From an uncultured bacterium (GTDB lineage Bacteria > Bacteroidota > Bacteroidia > Bacteroidales > Bacteroidaceae), in contig CAJMQT010000106.1 of NCBI GenBank assembly GCA_905215655.1, forward strand, positions 1 to 6,408: a DNA stretch of 6,408 nt, written 5' to 3'. The notes beneath the pieces were generated by a model. That model was not told where the DNA came from. It worked only from the letters and a program-made list of their open reading frames with translations, and did not search any database. The position numbers and the translations under genes are program-made. Of this stretch, positions 1 through 6,406 are shown one piece after another (within the stretch, counting starts at the first letter, position 1; the number at the start of each line of letters is the position of its first letter).

Positions 1-52
1 TGACGCACAGACATTTGGAACTCTCGTAACGAAAGCCTATGAATAATGCAGG
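1..52. repeat. Left copy of 52-bp perfect inverted terminal repeat
   Basis: Bases 1-52 are the exact reverse complement of 6355-6406, with no mismatch. The match stops at base 53 (t here; the base opposite, 6354, is also t, so the two do not pair). Because the window begins at base 1 of this copy, the true repeat may extend further outward. The repeat has no start codon or obvious coding content. It contains a near-palindrome at 21-35 with half-sites TCGT and ACGA around a central A. It lies just upstream of the operon promoter. It could be an interspersed repeat, an inversion site or a mobile-element end; no recombinase is in the window to decide. Confidence 0.95.
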
Positions 53-218
53 TTCAAAACTTTTTGACTTCGTGTGATAAGTCCCTTTTAAAGGCATTCT
101 TAAAAATAATCATTGAAATTTTCGTATTCGGATTTTATTCCGTATATTTGTTGCCTAATAACGATTTTTGTGTTTTAATCTACCGAAAACAAACAAAAAA
201 CATTATAAATAATCAACT
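53..218. other. AT-rich 5' non-coding region and A-rich leader
   Basis: This stretch between the left inverted repeat and the first gene has no supported gene. It is clearly more AT-rich than the coding sequence. The last 35 bases before the start codon are dominated by A with no GGAGG-like Shine-Dalgarno, as is usual in Bacteroidetes, where A-rich leaders support translation. A small CCTTT-T-AAAGG palindrome lies at 84-94, too tight to be a convincing hairpin. The candidate promoter is listed separately. Confidence 0.7.
120..150 (+). promoter_or_regulatory. Candidate Bacteroidetes-type promoter for the pectin operon
   Basis: TATATTTG at 143-150 matches the Bacteroidetes -7 consensus TAnnTTTG in every fixed position. 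Nineteen bases upstream, TTTC at 120-123 is a three-of-four match to the -33 TTTG box, within the usual 19-21 base spacing. Transcription would start near 157 and leave a leader of about 60 bases before the ATG at 219. A second, weaker box (GATTTTTG, 163-170) lacks the first T. I found no equally good promoter in the two intergenic gaps, which supports one transcript for all three genes. Confidence 0.5.
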
Positions 219-1610
219 ATGAGAAAGCTTAAAGCAATAATGCTGTGTCTGTTGTTCCCGGTTGCTATTATGGCGTCCGTGTGGGACACCGAGTACAAAC
301 AAATCGAAAAAAACATCAAAGCACCGGAGTTTGCCAACCGTACTTTCATGATAACAAAGTACGGAGCGTCAACCAAGGCAAACGCCGCAAAAAATCAAAA
401 GGCGATAAACAAAGCAATCGCAGCCTGCAATAAAGCCGGCGGCGGTCGTGTAGTTGTGCCGGCAGGAAAGTGGAACACGGGTGCCATTACGCTGAAAAGC
501 AATGTCAACCTCGTAGTGGAGAAGGATGCGGAACTTATCTTCGCATTCGACAGAGACCTCTATCCGCTGGTTTACACCCGTTGGGAAGGACTTGACATTA
601 TGAATTATCAGCCCTGCGTTTACGCCATCGACTGTGAGAATATCGGTCTTACGGGCGAAGGAATTATCAACGGCAACGGCAGCAACGAGCGCTGGTGGTA
701 CATGAAAGGCAACAAACACCACGGCTATCACGACGGCGTAGACGAGTGGCAAGGCACCGCAAAAGTGGGCACACGTGCAGAACTTCTTAAAATGTGTGAC
801 AACAACGTGCCTGTCGAGAAGCGTGTTTTCGGAAAGGGAAAGGGCTTGCGTCCGCAGTTGGTGAACTTTGTCCGTTGCAACAACGTACTCATCGAGGGCG
901 TCGAACTGCTTAACTCTCCGTTCTGGGTAATGCACCCGCTGCTTTGCAAAAACGTTACTGTCCGCAATGTGACGGTGTTTAACGAAGGTCCCAATGGTGA
1001 CGGATGTGACCCCGAATCATGTGAAAACGTACTTATCGAGGGCTGCACTTTCCACACCGGCGACGATTGTATCGCTCTTAAAAGCGGTCGCAATGGTGAC
1101 GGACGCCGCGCCAATATTCCTTGTAAAAACGTCATAATACGTAAATGTGTCATGGCTGACGGACACGGAGGCGTTGTCATCGGCAGCGAGATTTCCGGCG
1201 GATGCGACAATATCTTTGCCGAAGATTGCAAGATGGATTCTCCCAATCTCGACCGCGTACTGCGCATAAAGACAAACACATGCCGCGGTGGTATCAACCA
1301 AAACATTTACATGCGCAATATCGAAGTCGGTCAGTGCAAGGAAGCTGTAATGCGCATCAACCTTGTTTACGAGCCGAACGAGATAGCCGAACGCGGTCAT
1401 ATCCCGACGGTGCGCAACGTTTACATGGAAAATGTCACATGCAACAAGTCAAAGTATGGCGTACTTATCAACGGACTTGAAGACAGCGCGCAGATTTATA
1501 ATATAAATGTGAAGAACTGCACGTTCAATGGTTTGAGCGCCAATCCTATCGAAACATCAGGCAAGAGCCACGATGTCAAATTTGAAAATGTAAATCTGAG
1601 CTGGAAGTAA
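219..1610 (+). CDS. GH28 polygalacturonase-like glycoside hydrolase, exported
   Basis: A 463-residue GH28 enzyme, predicted to hydrolyse alpha-1,4-galacturonosyl linkages of pectin by the family's inverting mechanism. Residues 1-19 form a type I signal peptide (basic MRKLK, then a hydrophobic stretch ending in IMA), so the mature protein is periplasmic or secreted; Cys10 is not in a lipobox. The rest is a right-handed beta-helix. The GH28 active-site blocks are all present: NGD at 259-261, DD at 282-283, GHG at 315-317 and RIK at 349-351. The 21-residue spacing from Asp261 to Asp282 matches fungal polygalacturonases as I recall them. An extra loop, about 287-302, lengthens the DD-to-GHG distance, as seen in many bacterial members. 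The ATG at 219 is chosen because it keeps the basic N-terminus of the signal peptide; Met8 would lose it. First gene of the operon, 75 bases before a paralogous GH28-GH105 gene. Endo or exo mode, and homogalacturonan versus rhamnogalacturonan preference, cannot be read from the sequence. Confidence 0.92.
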   Translation: MRKLKAIMLCLLFPVAIMASVWDTEYKQIEKNIKAPEFANRTFMITKYGASTKANAAKNQKAINKAIAACNKAGGGRVVVPAGKWNTGAITLKSNVNLVVEKDAELIFAFDRDLYPLVYTRWEGLDIMNYQPCVYAIDCENIGLTGEGIINGNGSNERWWYMKGNKHHGYHDGVDEWQGTAKVGTRAELLKMCDNNVPVEKRVFGKGKGLRPQLVNFVRCNNVLIEGVELLNSPFWVMHPLLCKNVTVRNVTVFNEGPNGDGCDPESCENVLIEGCTFHTGDDCIALKSGRNGDGRRANIPCKNVIIRKCVMADGHGGVVIGSEISGGCDNIFAEDCKMDSPNLDRVLRIKTNTCRGGINQNIYMRNIEVGQCKEAVMRINLVYEPNEIAERGHIPTVRNVYMENVTCNKSKYGVLINGLEDSAQIYNINVKNCTFNGLSANPIETSGKSHDVKFENVNLSWK

Positions 1611-1685
1611 TGCTGTCTTTCAGATCATGATTACAGCTCTTTCCTTATTATCATAGAAAACAAATTTAAAACACTAATTAACGAA
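1611..1685. other. 75-bp intergenic gap within the operon
   Basis: This AT-rich gap separates the two GH28 genes. I see no TAnnTTTG promoter box and no stable hairpin followed by a T-run, so transcription probably continues into the GH28-GH105 gene. The last 25 bases are A-rich without a Shine-Dalgarno, like the leader of the first gene. An 8-base ATCATGAT palindrome near 1625 is probably chance. Confidence 0.6.
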
Positions 1686-4283
1686 ATGAAGAAAATCAGT
1701 CTGGTTCTGGTGGCTTTGTTCTTGACACTTGCAGGCTTTGCCGAAGGTTGGAACGACAATGTTTACAAGCAAATAGAGTCACGCATCGTTGCCCCGACGT
1801 TCAAGAACAACGTCTACAACATTACCAAATACGGAGCATCAGAGAAGGCTACGGCGGCTAAAAATCAAGCGGCAATCAATAAAGCGATAGCCGACTGCTC
1901 TAAAAAAGGCGGCGGACGCGTTGTCGTTCCCTCCGGAACATACATGACAGGAGCAATCACCCTGCAAAGCAATGTGAACTTGGTGCTGGAAAAAGGTGCT
2001 ACCATCAAGTTCGCTTTCGACCCCAAACTTTATCCTTTGGTTTACACACGTTATGAAGGTCTCGACCTTTATAACTATTCGCCGTGCATCTATTCAAACG
2101 GTGCGAAGAACATCGGAATTACAGGTGAAGGCACAATCGACGGCAACGGCAGCAAAGAAACGTTCTGGCAGTGGACCGGAGTGCCTTACTTCGGATATGA
2201 CAAAGAAAAGACCAAGGAAAACTGCCGCTATCCCGCAGAGGGACAGACGTTGGGCTATCGAGACCAATTACAGAAGATGTGTGAGGACAACACGCCGCTG
2301 AAAGAACGCGTGTTCGGCATGGGTAAAGGTCTGCGTATGCAGCTCGTAAACCTTGTGAACTCTGAAAACATCATCATCGAGGGTGTCACAATGGTCAACT
2401 CTCCGTTCTGGGTTATGCACCCGCTGTTCTCTAAAAACATCACCGTCCGCGGCGTTAAGGTCTACAACGAAGGTCCCAACGGCGACGGCTGCGACCCCGA
2501 GTCGTGTGAAGACGTGCTCATCGAGAACTGTATCTTCCACACCGGCGACGACTGTATCGCCATAAAGAGCGGACGCAACGCTGACGGACGTCGCGACGGA
2601 CGCCCCAGCAAGAACATAATTGTGCGCGGTTGTACCATGGAAGACGGTCACGGCGGTGTGGTTATCGGCAGCGAAATCTCTGCCGGATGCAACAATGTGT
2701 TCGTAGAAAACTGCAAGATGGACTCTCCGAAACTTGACCGTATACTGCGTATAAAGACAAATTCATGCCGCGGCGGAGTGACCGAAAACATTTACATGCG
2801 CAACGTTGAAGTGGGCAAGTGCAAGGAAGCCGTAATGCGCATCAACCTCAATTATCAGCCGAAAGAGGCTGCCGAGCGCGGTCATAACCCGACGGTGCGC
2901 AATATCTGGATGGAGAACGTGACCTGCAAAGAGTCAAAATACGGTATCCTGATCAACGGTCTTGAAGACGTAGACAACATCTATAATATTAATGTAAAGA
3001 ACTGCCGCTTTGACGGTGTTAAGGATAAGGCTGTCAAGCGCACAGGACTCAGCCACGGATTAAACTTTGAAAACCTCTTTGTAAACGGAAGTCTTGTACT
3101 GCTCGAAGCGCCTTACAAGAACTACTCCGAATGGCTCGCTATGAGCGAGATACAGCGTAATCCCGATCCTACGCTCATCGACTTCGCGAAGAAACCAAAG
3201 TGGGGATATGTCGTAGGCATTGAGCACGAGTCGTTGCTCGACACATATCTCGCTTACAAAAACGAGAAAATAATCGAATATCTGAAAGGTTATCCTGCAA
3301 AGATGATTGACGAAAAGGGCAACATCACGGGCTACAATTACGATGAATTCAACCTCGACAATACCCGTCCCGCACGTTTCATCCTCCGCATGAACCGGCT
3401 CTTCCCCGAGAAGAAGAATGACATCGCTCTGAAAACAGTTTTCAAACAGCTCGAAAAACAGCCCCGCACAACCGACGGAGTATGGTGGCACAAAGCTATT
3501 TATGCCAACCAAGTATGGCTGGACGGCGTCTACATGGGTCATCCTTTCTACACCATGGGCGCACCGATAATCAAAGGCGAGAAGAAGGCGAAGAAGTATT
3601 ATGACGACGCTTTCACGCAAATCTCCAAGACATTCAACCGCACTTTCGACGCAAAGACAGGTCTGTGGAAGCATGCTTGGGACGAGACTCACACCATGTT
3701 CTGGGCTGACAAGGAGACGGGACTGTCCAAACACACTTGGGCACGTGCTCAGGGATGGTATGCCATGGCGCTGCTCGAAGTTCTGGACGTGCTGCCCAAG
3801 GACTATGAGAACCGCGCAAAGATGATTGAAATGCTCAACACGGTGATGAAGAATACTGTGAAATATCAGGACAAAGAGACCGGCGTATGGTATGACGTGC
3901 TCGATGTCAAAGATCCGCGCAACTATCTTGAAGCAACAGCATCTTCGATGTTTGCATACGTCTTGCTGAAAGGTTCACGCTTAGGCTATTTCGACAACAC
4001 GCTGAAAGAGGCAGGTTTGAAGGCTTACCGCGGCATATTGAAACAGTTTGTGCGTGTCAACGCCGACAAGACCATTTCTCTGACAAACTGCTGCGAGGTG
4101 TCGGGCTTGGGCCCGGGACCCGGTCCTTACGTAAAGAAACCCAACTACCGCCGCGACGGTTCGTTTGAATATTACATCAGCGAGCCCATCCGCGACAACG
4201 ATGGTAAGGGCGTTGGTCCTTTCATCTGGGCCTCTCTCGAGATGGAACGTATGGGCTTTAATGTCGAGACATTGAATAAATAA
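1686..4283 (+). CDS. Bifunctional GH28-GH105 enzyme: polygalacturonase-like domain fused to unsaturated glycuronyl hydrolase
   Basis: An 865-residue exported protein with two catalytic domains. Residues 1-19 are a type I signal peptide (MKKI, hydrophobic core, GFA). Residues about 22-463 are a GH28 beta-helix paralogous to the preceding gene, with the active-site set intact: NGD 265-267, DD 288-289, GHG 321-323, RIK 355-357. A short linker leads to a GH105 domain, about 480-865, close to the size of stand-alone members. GH105 enzymes remove 4,5-unsaturated uronic acid from the ends left by pectate or rhamnogalacturonan lyases. Against Bacillus YteR as I remember it (Asp88, Asp143, His189, Trp211, Arg213, Trp217), I see candidates Asp558, Asp613, His663, Trp685, Arg687 and Trp691. 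The 55-residue Asp-Asp spacing and all spacings after the His agree. C-terminal GLG and YRRDGSFEYYISEP blocks (807-834) also fit the family. The fusion would let one protein trim both unsaturated and saturated ends of the same oligosaccharide. No frameshift or missing key residue is seen. Confidence 0.92.
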   Translation: MKKISLVLVALFLTLAGFAEGWNDNVYKQIESRIVAPTFKNNVYNITKYGASEKATAAKNQAAINKAIADCSKKGGGRVVVPSGTYMTGAITLQSNVNLVLEKGATIKFAFDPKLYPLVYTRYEGLDLYNYSPCIYSNGAKNIGITGEGTIDGNGSKETFWQWTGVPYFGYDKEKTKENCRYPAEGQTLGYRDQLQKMCEDNTPLKERVFGMGKGLRMQLVNLVNSENIIIEGVTMVNSPFWVMHPLFSKNITVRGVKVYNEGPNGDGCDPESCEDVLIENCIFHTGDDCIAIKSGRNADGRRDGRPSKNIIVRGCTMEDGHGGVVIGSEISAGCNNVFVENCKMDSPKLDRILRIKTNSCRGGVTENIYMRNVEVGKCKEAVMRINLNYQPKEAAERGHNPTVRNIWMENVTCKESKYGILINGLEDVDNIYNINVKNCRFDGVKDKAVKRTGLSHGLNFENLFVNGSLVLLEAPYKNYSEWLAMSEIQRNPDPTLIDFAKKPKWGYVVGIEHESLLDTYLAYKNEKIIEYLKGYPAKMIDEKGNITGYNYDEFNLDNTRPARFILRMNRLFPEKKNDIALKTVFKQLEKQPRTTDGVWWHKAIYANQVWLDGVYMGHPFYTMGAPIIKGEKKAKKYYDDAFTQISKTFNRTFDAKTGLWKHAWDETHTMFWADKETGLSKHTWARAQGWYAMALLEVLDVLPKDYENRAKMIEMLNTVMKNTVKYQDKETGVWYDVLDVKDPRNYLEATASSMFAYVLLKGSRLGYFDNTLKEAGLKAYRGILKQFVRVNADKTISLTNCCEVSGLGPGPGPYVKKPNYRRDGSFEYYISEPIRDNDGKGVGPFIWASLEMERMGFNVETLNK

Positions 4284-4285
4284 TG

Positions 4286-4370
4286 AGTTGACAAGTAGAC
4301 GAGTAAACAAGTGAACAAGCTAATTTGCTTGTCTGCTTGTTTACTCGTTTACTCGTCTACTCGTCTACTT
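4286..4370. repeat. Inverted repeat with 8-bp periodic arms (intergenic palindrome)
   Basis: The gap between the GH28-GH105 gene and the lyase holds a long imperfect inverted repeat whose arms are octamer tandem repeats. The left arm (4286-4320) has four units of consensus AGTNRACR. The right arm (4325-4370) has five units of the complementary form YGTYNACT plus a partial one. The arms meet around a CTAATTT loop, and the right arm is two units longer than its perfect partner. No T-run follows on the plus strand; instead the sequence becomes A-rich up to the lyase start. It is therefore not a classical terminator. It could act as an mRNA-stability element, an attenuator or a mobile palindrome. 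An open frame starting with GTG at 4311 runs through the right arm into the lyase, but this is judged spurious. Confidence 0.85.
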
Positions 4371-4385
4371 AAAAAAACAAAAACA

Positions 4386-6194
4386 ATGAACAAAAAACTG
4401 ATCACATTATTTTTATGCGCCGTTACGACAGGAGTAATGGCTCAGAAGCCTGCGTTCCCGGGCGCGGAAGGCTTTGCACGATACACCACGACAGGCGGAC
4501 GTGCAGCTAACGGAACGACGAAAGTTTATCATGTAACCAATCTTAACGACTCAGGCACCGGCTCTTTGCGTTGGGCTTTGTCGCAGTCCGGACCGCGTAC
4601 CATCGTCTTTGACGTCAGCGGATATATCGATTTGAGGTCGCAACTTGATGTAAAATCCAACACCACCATAGCCGGACAGACGGCTCCCGGATGCGGTATC
4701 ACCCTGCGATATTACACCCTTTACTTCGGAAATGCCGACAATGTAATTGTACGTTTCATCCGTTCGCGCCGCTCACAGGTGAAGGATGTGAACGATGGAG
4801 CCGACGCGACATGGGGTCGTAATAAGAAAAACATTATCATCGACCACTGCTCTTTCTCTTGGAGCATCGACGAGGTGGCGTCGTTTTATGACAACCGCGA
4901 CTTCACGATGCAGTGGTGCAACGTCACCGAGGCGCTTGCCAATCCGGGACACAGCAAGGGTGCTCATAGCTACGGAGGCATCTGGGGCGGCAAGAACGCA
5001 TCGTTCCACCACAACTTTATAGCCCACGTTCAGAACCGTGCGCCGCGTTTCAACGGAGCGCGTTATAATTGGTCGGGCTATGACAAGACGAAATATTCAA
5101 ACGCCATACAGGCGGAGCAGGTTGACTTCCGCAACTGCGTGATGTACAACTGGGGCAACGGCAACGGATGTTACGGAGGTCCCGGCGGCGGATACATCAA
5201 CATGGTAAACAACTATTACAAGGCAGGTCCCGGCACGTCAAACAAGACACGCGTCACACAGGTATCCGTATCAGACGCCAACAACGGCGGGGACAATCCG
5301 TTCCCGGGGTACGCCAGCCGTTATTACATCAGCGGAAACTATGTCACGGCAGCCGGCAGCAAGGCGGCAAACTATGACTGGCAAGGCGTTATTTACGATA
5401 ACGGACTGTCTGAGAAAAACGGCGACAAATACATCCCCGACGCCGCACACAGATATGGCGACCCGTCGGTAATCAATTATGAGAATATCGGTGGCACGGA
5501 CTGCGTGAAGTTAAAGCTTGACAGTCCGATAGAATGTGGCGACGTGACGACGCACTCTGCCGAAACGGCATACGAGAAGTTGCTCGCTTACTGCGGCGCA
5601 AGTCTCTATCGCGACGACGTCGACGTGCGCAATATGGACGAGGCGCGCAATGGCACGACAACGTACAACGGCGATGTTGCATTGGTGAAAGACGGTGTTA
5701 CCTACAAGACGTCTAAAACCAAAGGCATACTCGACTTCATCAATGACCCGACCTCTTCGACCGTAGAACCCAAGACGGCGAGCTTCCCCGAACTGAATGG
5801 TGAGAAGCGCCCCACAGGCTTTGACTCCGACGAAGACGGCATTCCCGACGAGTGGGAGACGGCTAACGGACTGAACCCTAACGACAAGAGCGACGCCAAT
5901 CTGTTCACTCTCGACCCGAAAGGTTGGTACAGCAATATCGAGGTTTACATCAACTCGCTGGTAGAGCATATCATCAAGGCACAGAACGCCGACGCCATTT
6001 CTGCCGTCGACGAATACTTTCCCTCGTTTACCTCGACAGGCATTACCGCGCCGACGGTAAACTCTGATGTTGCGAAAATCGAGTATTTTACACTCGACGG
6101 ACGCAAGGTCAGCGAGCCTGCAACGGGTGTCAACATCCGTAAAATCACCTATTCAAACGGCAAGGTGACGGCAGACAAAGTCATAAAGAATTAA
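4386..6194 (+). CDS. PL1-family pectate lyase, secreted, with calcium-binding-like repeat and sorting-like C-terminal tail
   Basis: A 602-residue polysaccharide lyase predicted to cleave homogalacturonan by beta-elimination, usually with calcium. Residues 1-19 are a type I signal peptide (MNKK, hydrophobic core, VMA before Gln20). The beta-helix domain opens with FPGAEGFARYTTTGGR (24-39), typical of Bacteroidetes PL1-type lyases. It then shows IIIDHCSFSW (150-159), comparable to the vWiDH signature, with acidic Asp162-Glu163 after it. HVQNRAPRFNG (214-224) resembles the PL1 arginine motif, so Arg218 is the likely catalytic base by analogy. DSDEDGIPDEW (480-490) is a thrombospondin type 3-like calcium-binding repeat. 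The last 40 residues (IEYFTLDGRKVSEP, then GVNI and GKVTADKVIKN) resemble a type IX secretion C-terminal domain. The start at 4386 is preferred over the GTG at 4311, because it gives a clean signal peptide, follows an A-rich leader, and avoids translating the palindrome. Third gene of the operon; its products are the expected GH105 substrates. Subfamily not assigned. Confidence 0.9.
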   Translation: MNKKLITLFLCAVTTGVMAQKPAFPGAEGFARYTTTGGRAANGTTKVYHVTNLNDSGTGSLRWALSQSGPRTIVFDVSGYIDLRSQLDVKSNTTIAGQTAPGCGITLRYYTLYFGNADNVIVRFIRSRRSQVKDVNDGADATWGRNKKNIIIDHCSFSWSIDEVASFYDNRDFTMQWCNVTEALANPGHSKGAHSYGGIWGGKNASFHHNFIAHVQNRAPRFNGARYNWSGYDKTKYSNAIQAEQVDFRNCVMYNWGNGNGCYGGPGGGYINMVNNYYKAGPGTSNKTRVTQVSVSDANNGGDNPFPGYASRYYISGNYVTAAGSKAANYDWQGVIYDNGLSEKNGDKYIPDAAHRYGDPSVINYENIGGTDCVKLKLDSPIECGDVTTHSAETAYEKLLAYCGASLYRDDVDVRNMDEARNGTTTYNGDVALVKDGVTYKTSKTKGILDFINDPTSSTVEPKTASFPELNGEKRPTGFDSDEDGIPDEWETANGLNPNDKSDANLFTLDPKGWYSNIEVYINSLVEHIIKAQNADAISAVDEYFPSFTSTGITAPTVNSDVAKIEYFTLDGRKVSEPATGVNIRKITYSNGKVTADKVIKN

Positions 6195-6266
6195 GAATTA
6201 TGAGTTAAGAATTAAGAATTGAAAACAGCCCATAATTCTTCATTCTTCATTTTTCATTCTTAATTC
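6188..6266. repeat. AT-rich inverted repeat with 7-bp periodic arms
   Basis: Five heptamers close to GAATTAA run from 6188 to 6222, beginning within the last two codons of the lyase gene and including its TAA stop. Five heptamers of the complementary form (TTMATTC-like) run from 6232 to 6266. The arms can pair imperfectly around a short GC-containing loop. The design parallels the 8-bp periodic palindrome at 4286-4370, with a different unit. It precedes the strong terminator hairpin and may protect the 3' end of the message; that role is inference. Confidence 0.75.
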
Positions 6267-6271
6267 ATTCC

Positions 6272-6308
6272 AAAAGGCGGTCTTTTGCGTTGCGAAAGAC
6301 CGCCTTTT
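6272..6308 (+). terminator. Strong intrinsic terminator of the pectin operon
   Basis: AAAAGGCGGTCTTT at 6272-6285 pairs perfectly with AAAGACCGCCTTTT at 6295-6308. The stem continues by one G-U and two G-C pairs to a 3-base GTT loop, giving about 17 pairs. The 3' arm ends in TTTT, and the 5' arm begins with AAAA, so the hairpin could stop transcription from either side. It lies 77 bases after the lyase stop and is the first two units of a 22-bp periodic array. Confidence 0.85.
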
Positions 6309-6352
6309 GCATTGTAAAAGGTAGCCTTTTACGTCCTAAAAGGCGGTCTTTT
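6272..6352. repeat. 22-bp periodic array of four 15-bp near-palindromic units
   Basis: Four 15-bp units start at 6272, 6294, 6316 and 6338, exactly 22 bases apart, separated by 7-base spacers. Each follows the pattern AAAAGG-core-CTTTT or its complement. Units 1 and 4 are identical (AAAAGGCGGTCTTTT), unit 2 is nearly their reverse complement, and unit 3 is a variant with a GGTAGCC core that folds on itself (GTAAAAGG 6314-6321 with CCTTTTAC 6325-6332). The spacer after unit 4 runs into the right 52-bp inverted repeat at 6355. Spacers are far too short for CRISPR. Confidence 0.85.
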
Positions 6353-6354
6353 AT

Positions 6355-6406
6355 CCTGCATTATTCATAGGCTTTCGTTACGAGAGTTCCAAATGTCTGT
6401 GCGTCA
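6355..6406. repeat. Right copy of 52-bp perfect inverted terminal repeat
   Basis: Exact reverse complement of bases 1-52. It begins three bases after the last unit of the 22-bp periodic array and ends two bases before the window end. Those two bases (GT) have no visible counterpart on the left, because the left copy starts at base 1. The internal near-palindrome is mirrored at 6372-6386. Target-site duplications cannot be assessed without the outer flanks. Confidence 0.95.

Larger units (their letters stand above)
219..3074 (+). repeat. Tandem direct duplication of the GH28 module
   Basis: The first gene, almost complete, and the first 463 or so codons of the second gene are paralogous copies in the same orientation. 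By eye about two thirds or more of residues are identical (not computed), including the block NEGPNGDGCDPESCE. The DNA is also near-identical in places, for example 17 bases at 913-929 and again at 2398-2414. The copies differ most in a loop (residues about 155-200) and at their ends: the first stops after FENVNLSWK, while the second runs on into a GH105 domain. This looks like an in-locus duplication followed by divergence. Confidence 0.8.

Noticed and set aside
219..290. Lipoprotein signal peptide on the first GH28 protein (Cys10)
   Set aside because: The cysteine sits inside the hydrophobic core after Ile-Met-Leu, with no lipobox pattern; a type I cleavage after IMA fits better.
369..935. 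Long minus-strand open frame opposite the first GH28 gene
   Set aside because: Antisense shadow of a well-supported enzyme; it has no recognisable domain, and the same kind of frame recurs opposite the paralogous gene.
3060..3734. 224-codon minus-strand open frame opposite the GH105 domain
   Set aside because: The plus strand encodes conserved GH105 catalytic blocks here; the reverse translation shows no family features or credible start context.
4311..4385. N-terminal extension of the lyase gene from a GTG at 4311 (25 extra codons)
   Set aside because: It would translate the right arm of the octamer palindrome, and the ATG at 4386 gives a standard signal peptide behind an A-rich leader. 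The open frame arises because the repeat happens to lack stops.
6272..6352. Possible CRISPR array
   Set aside because: The 15-bp units are separated by only 7 bases and alternate in orientation; CRISPR repeats are longer, directly repeated and have spacers of about 25-40 bases. No cas gene is present.
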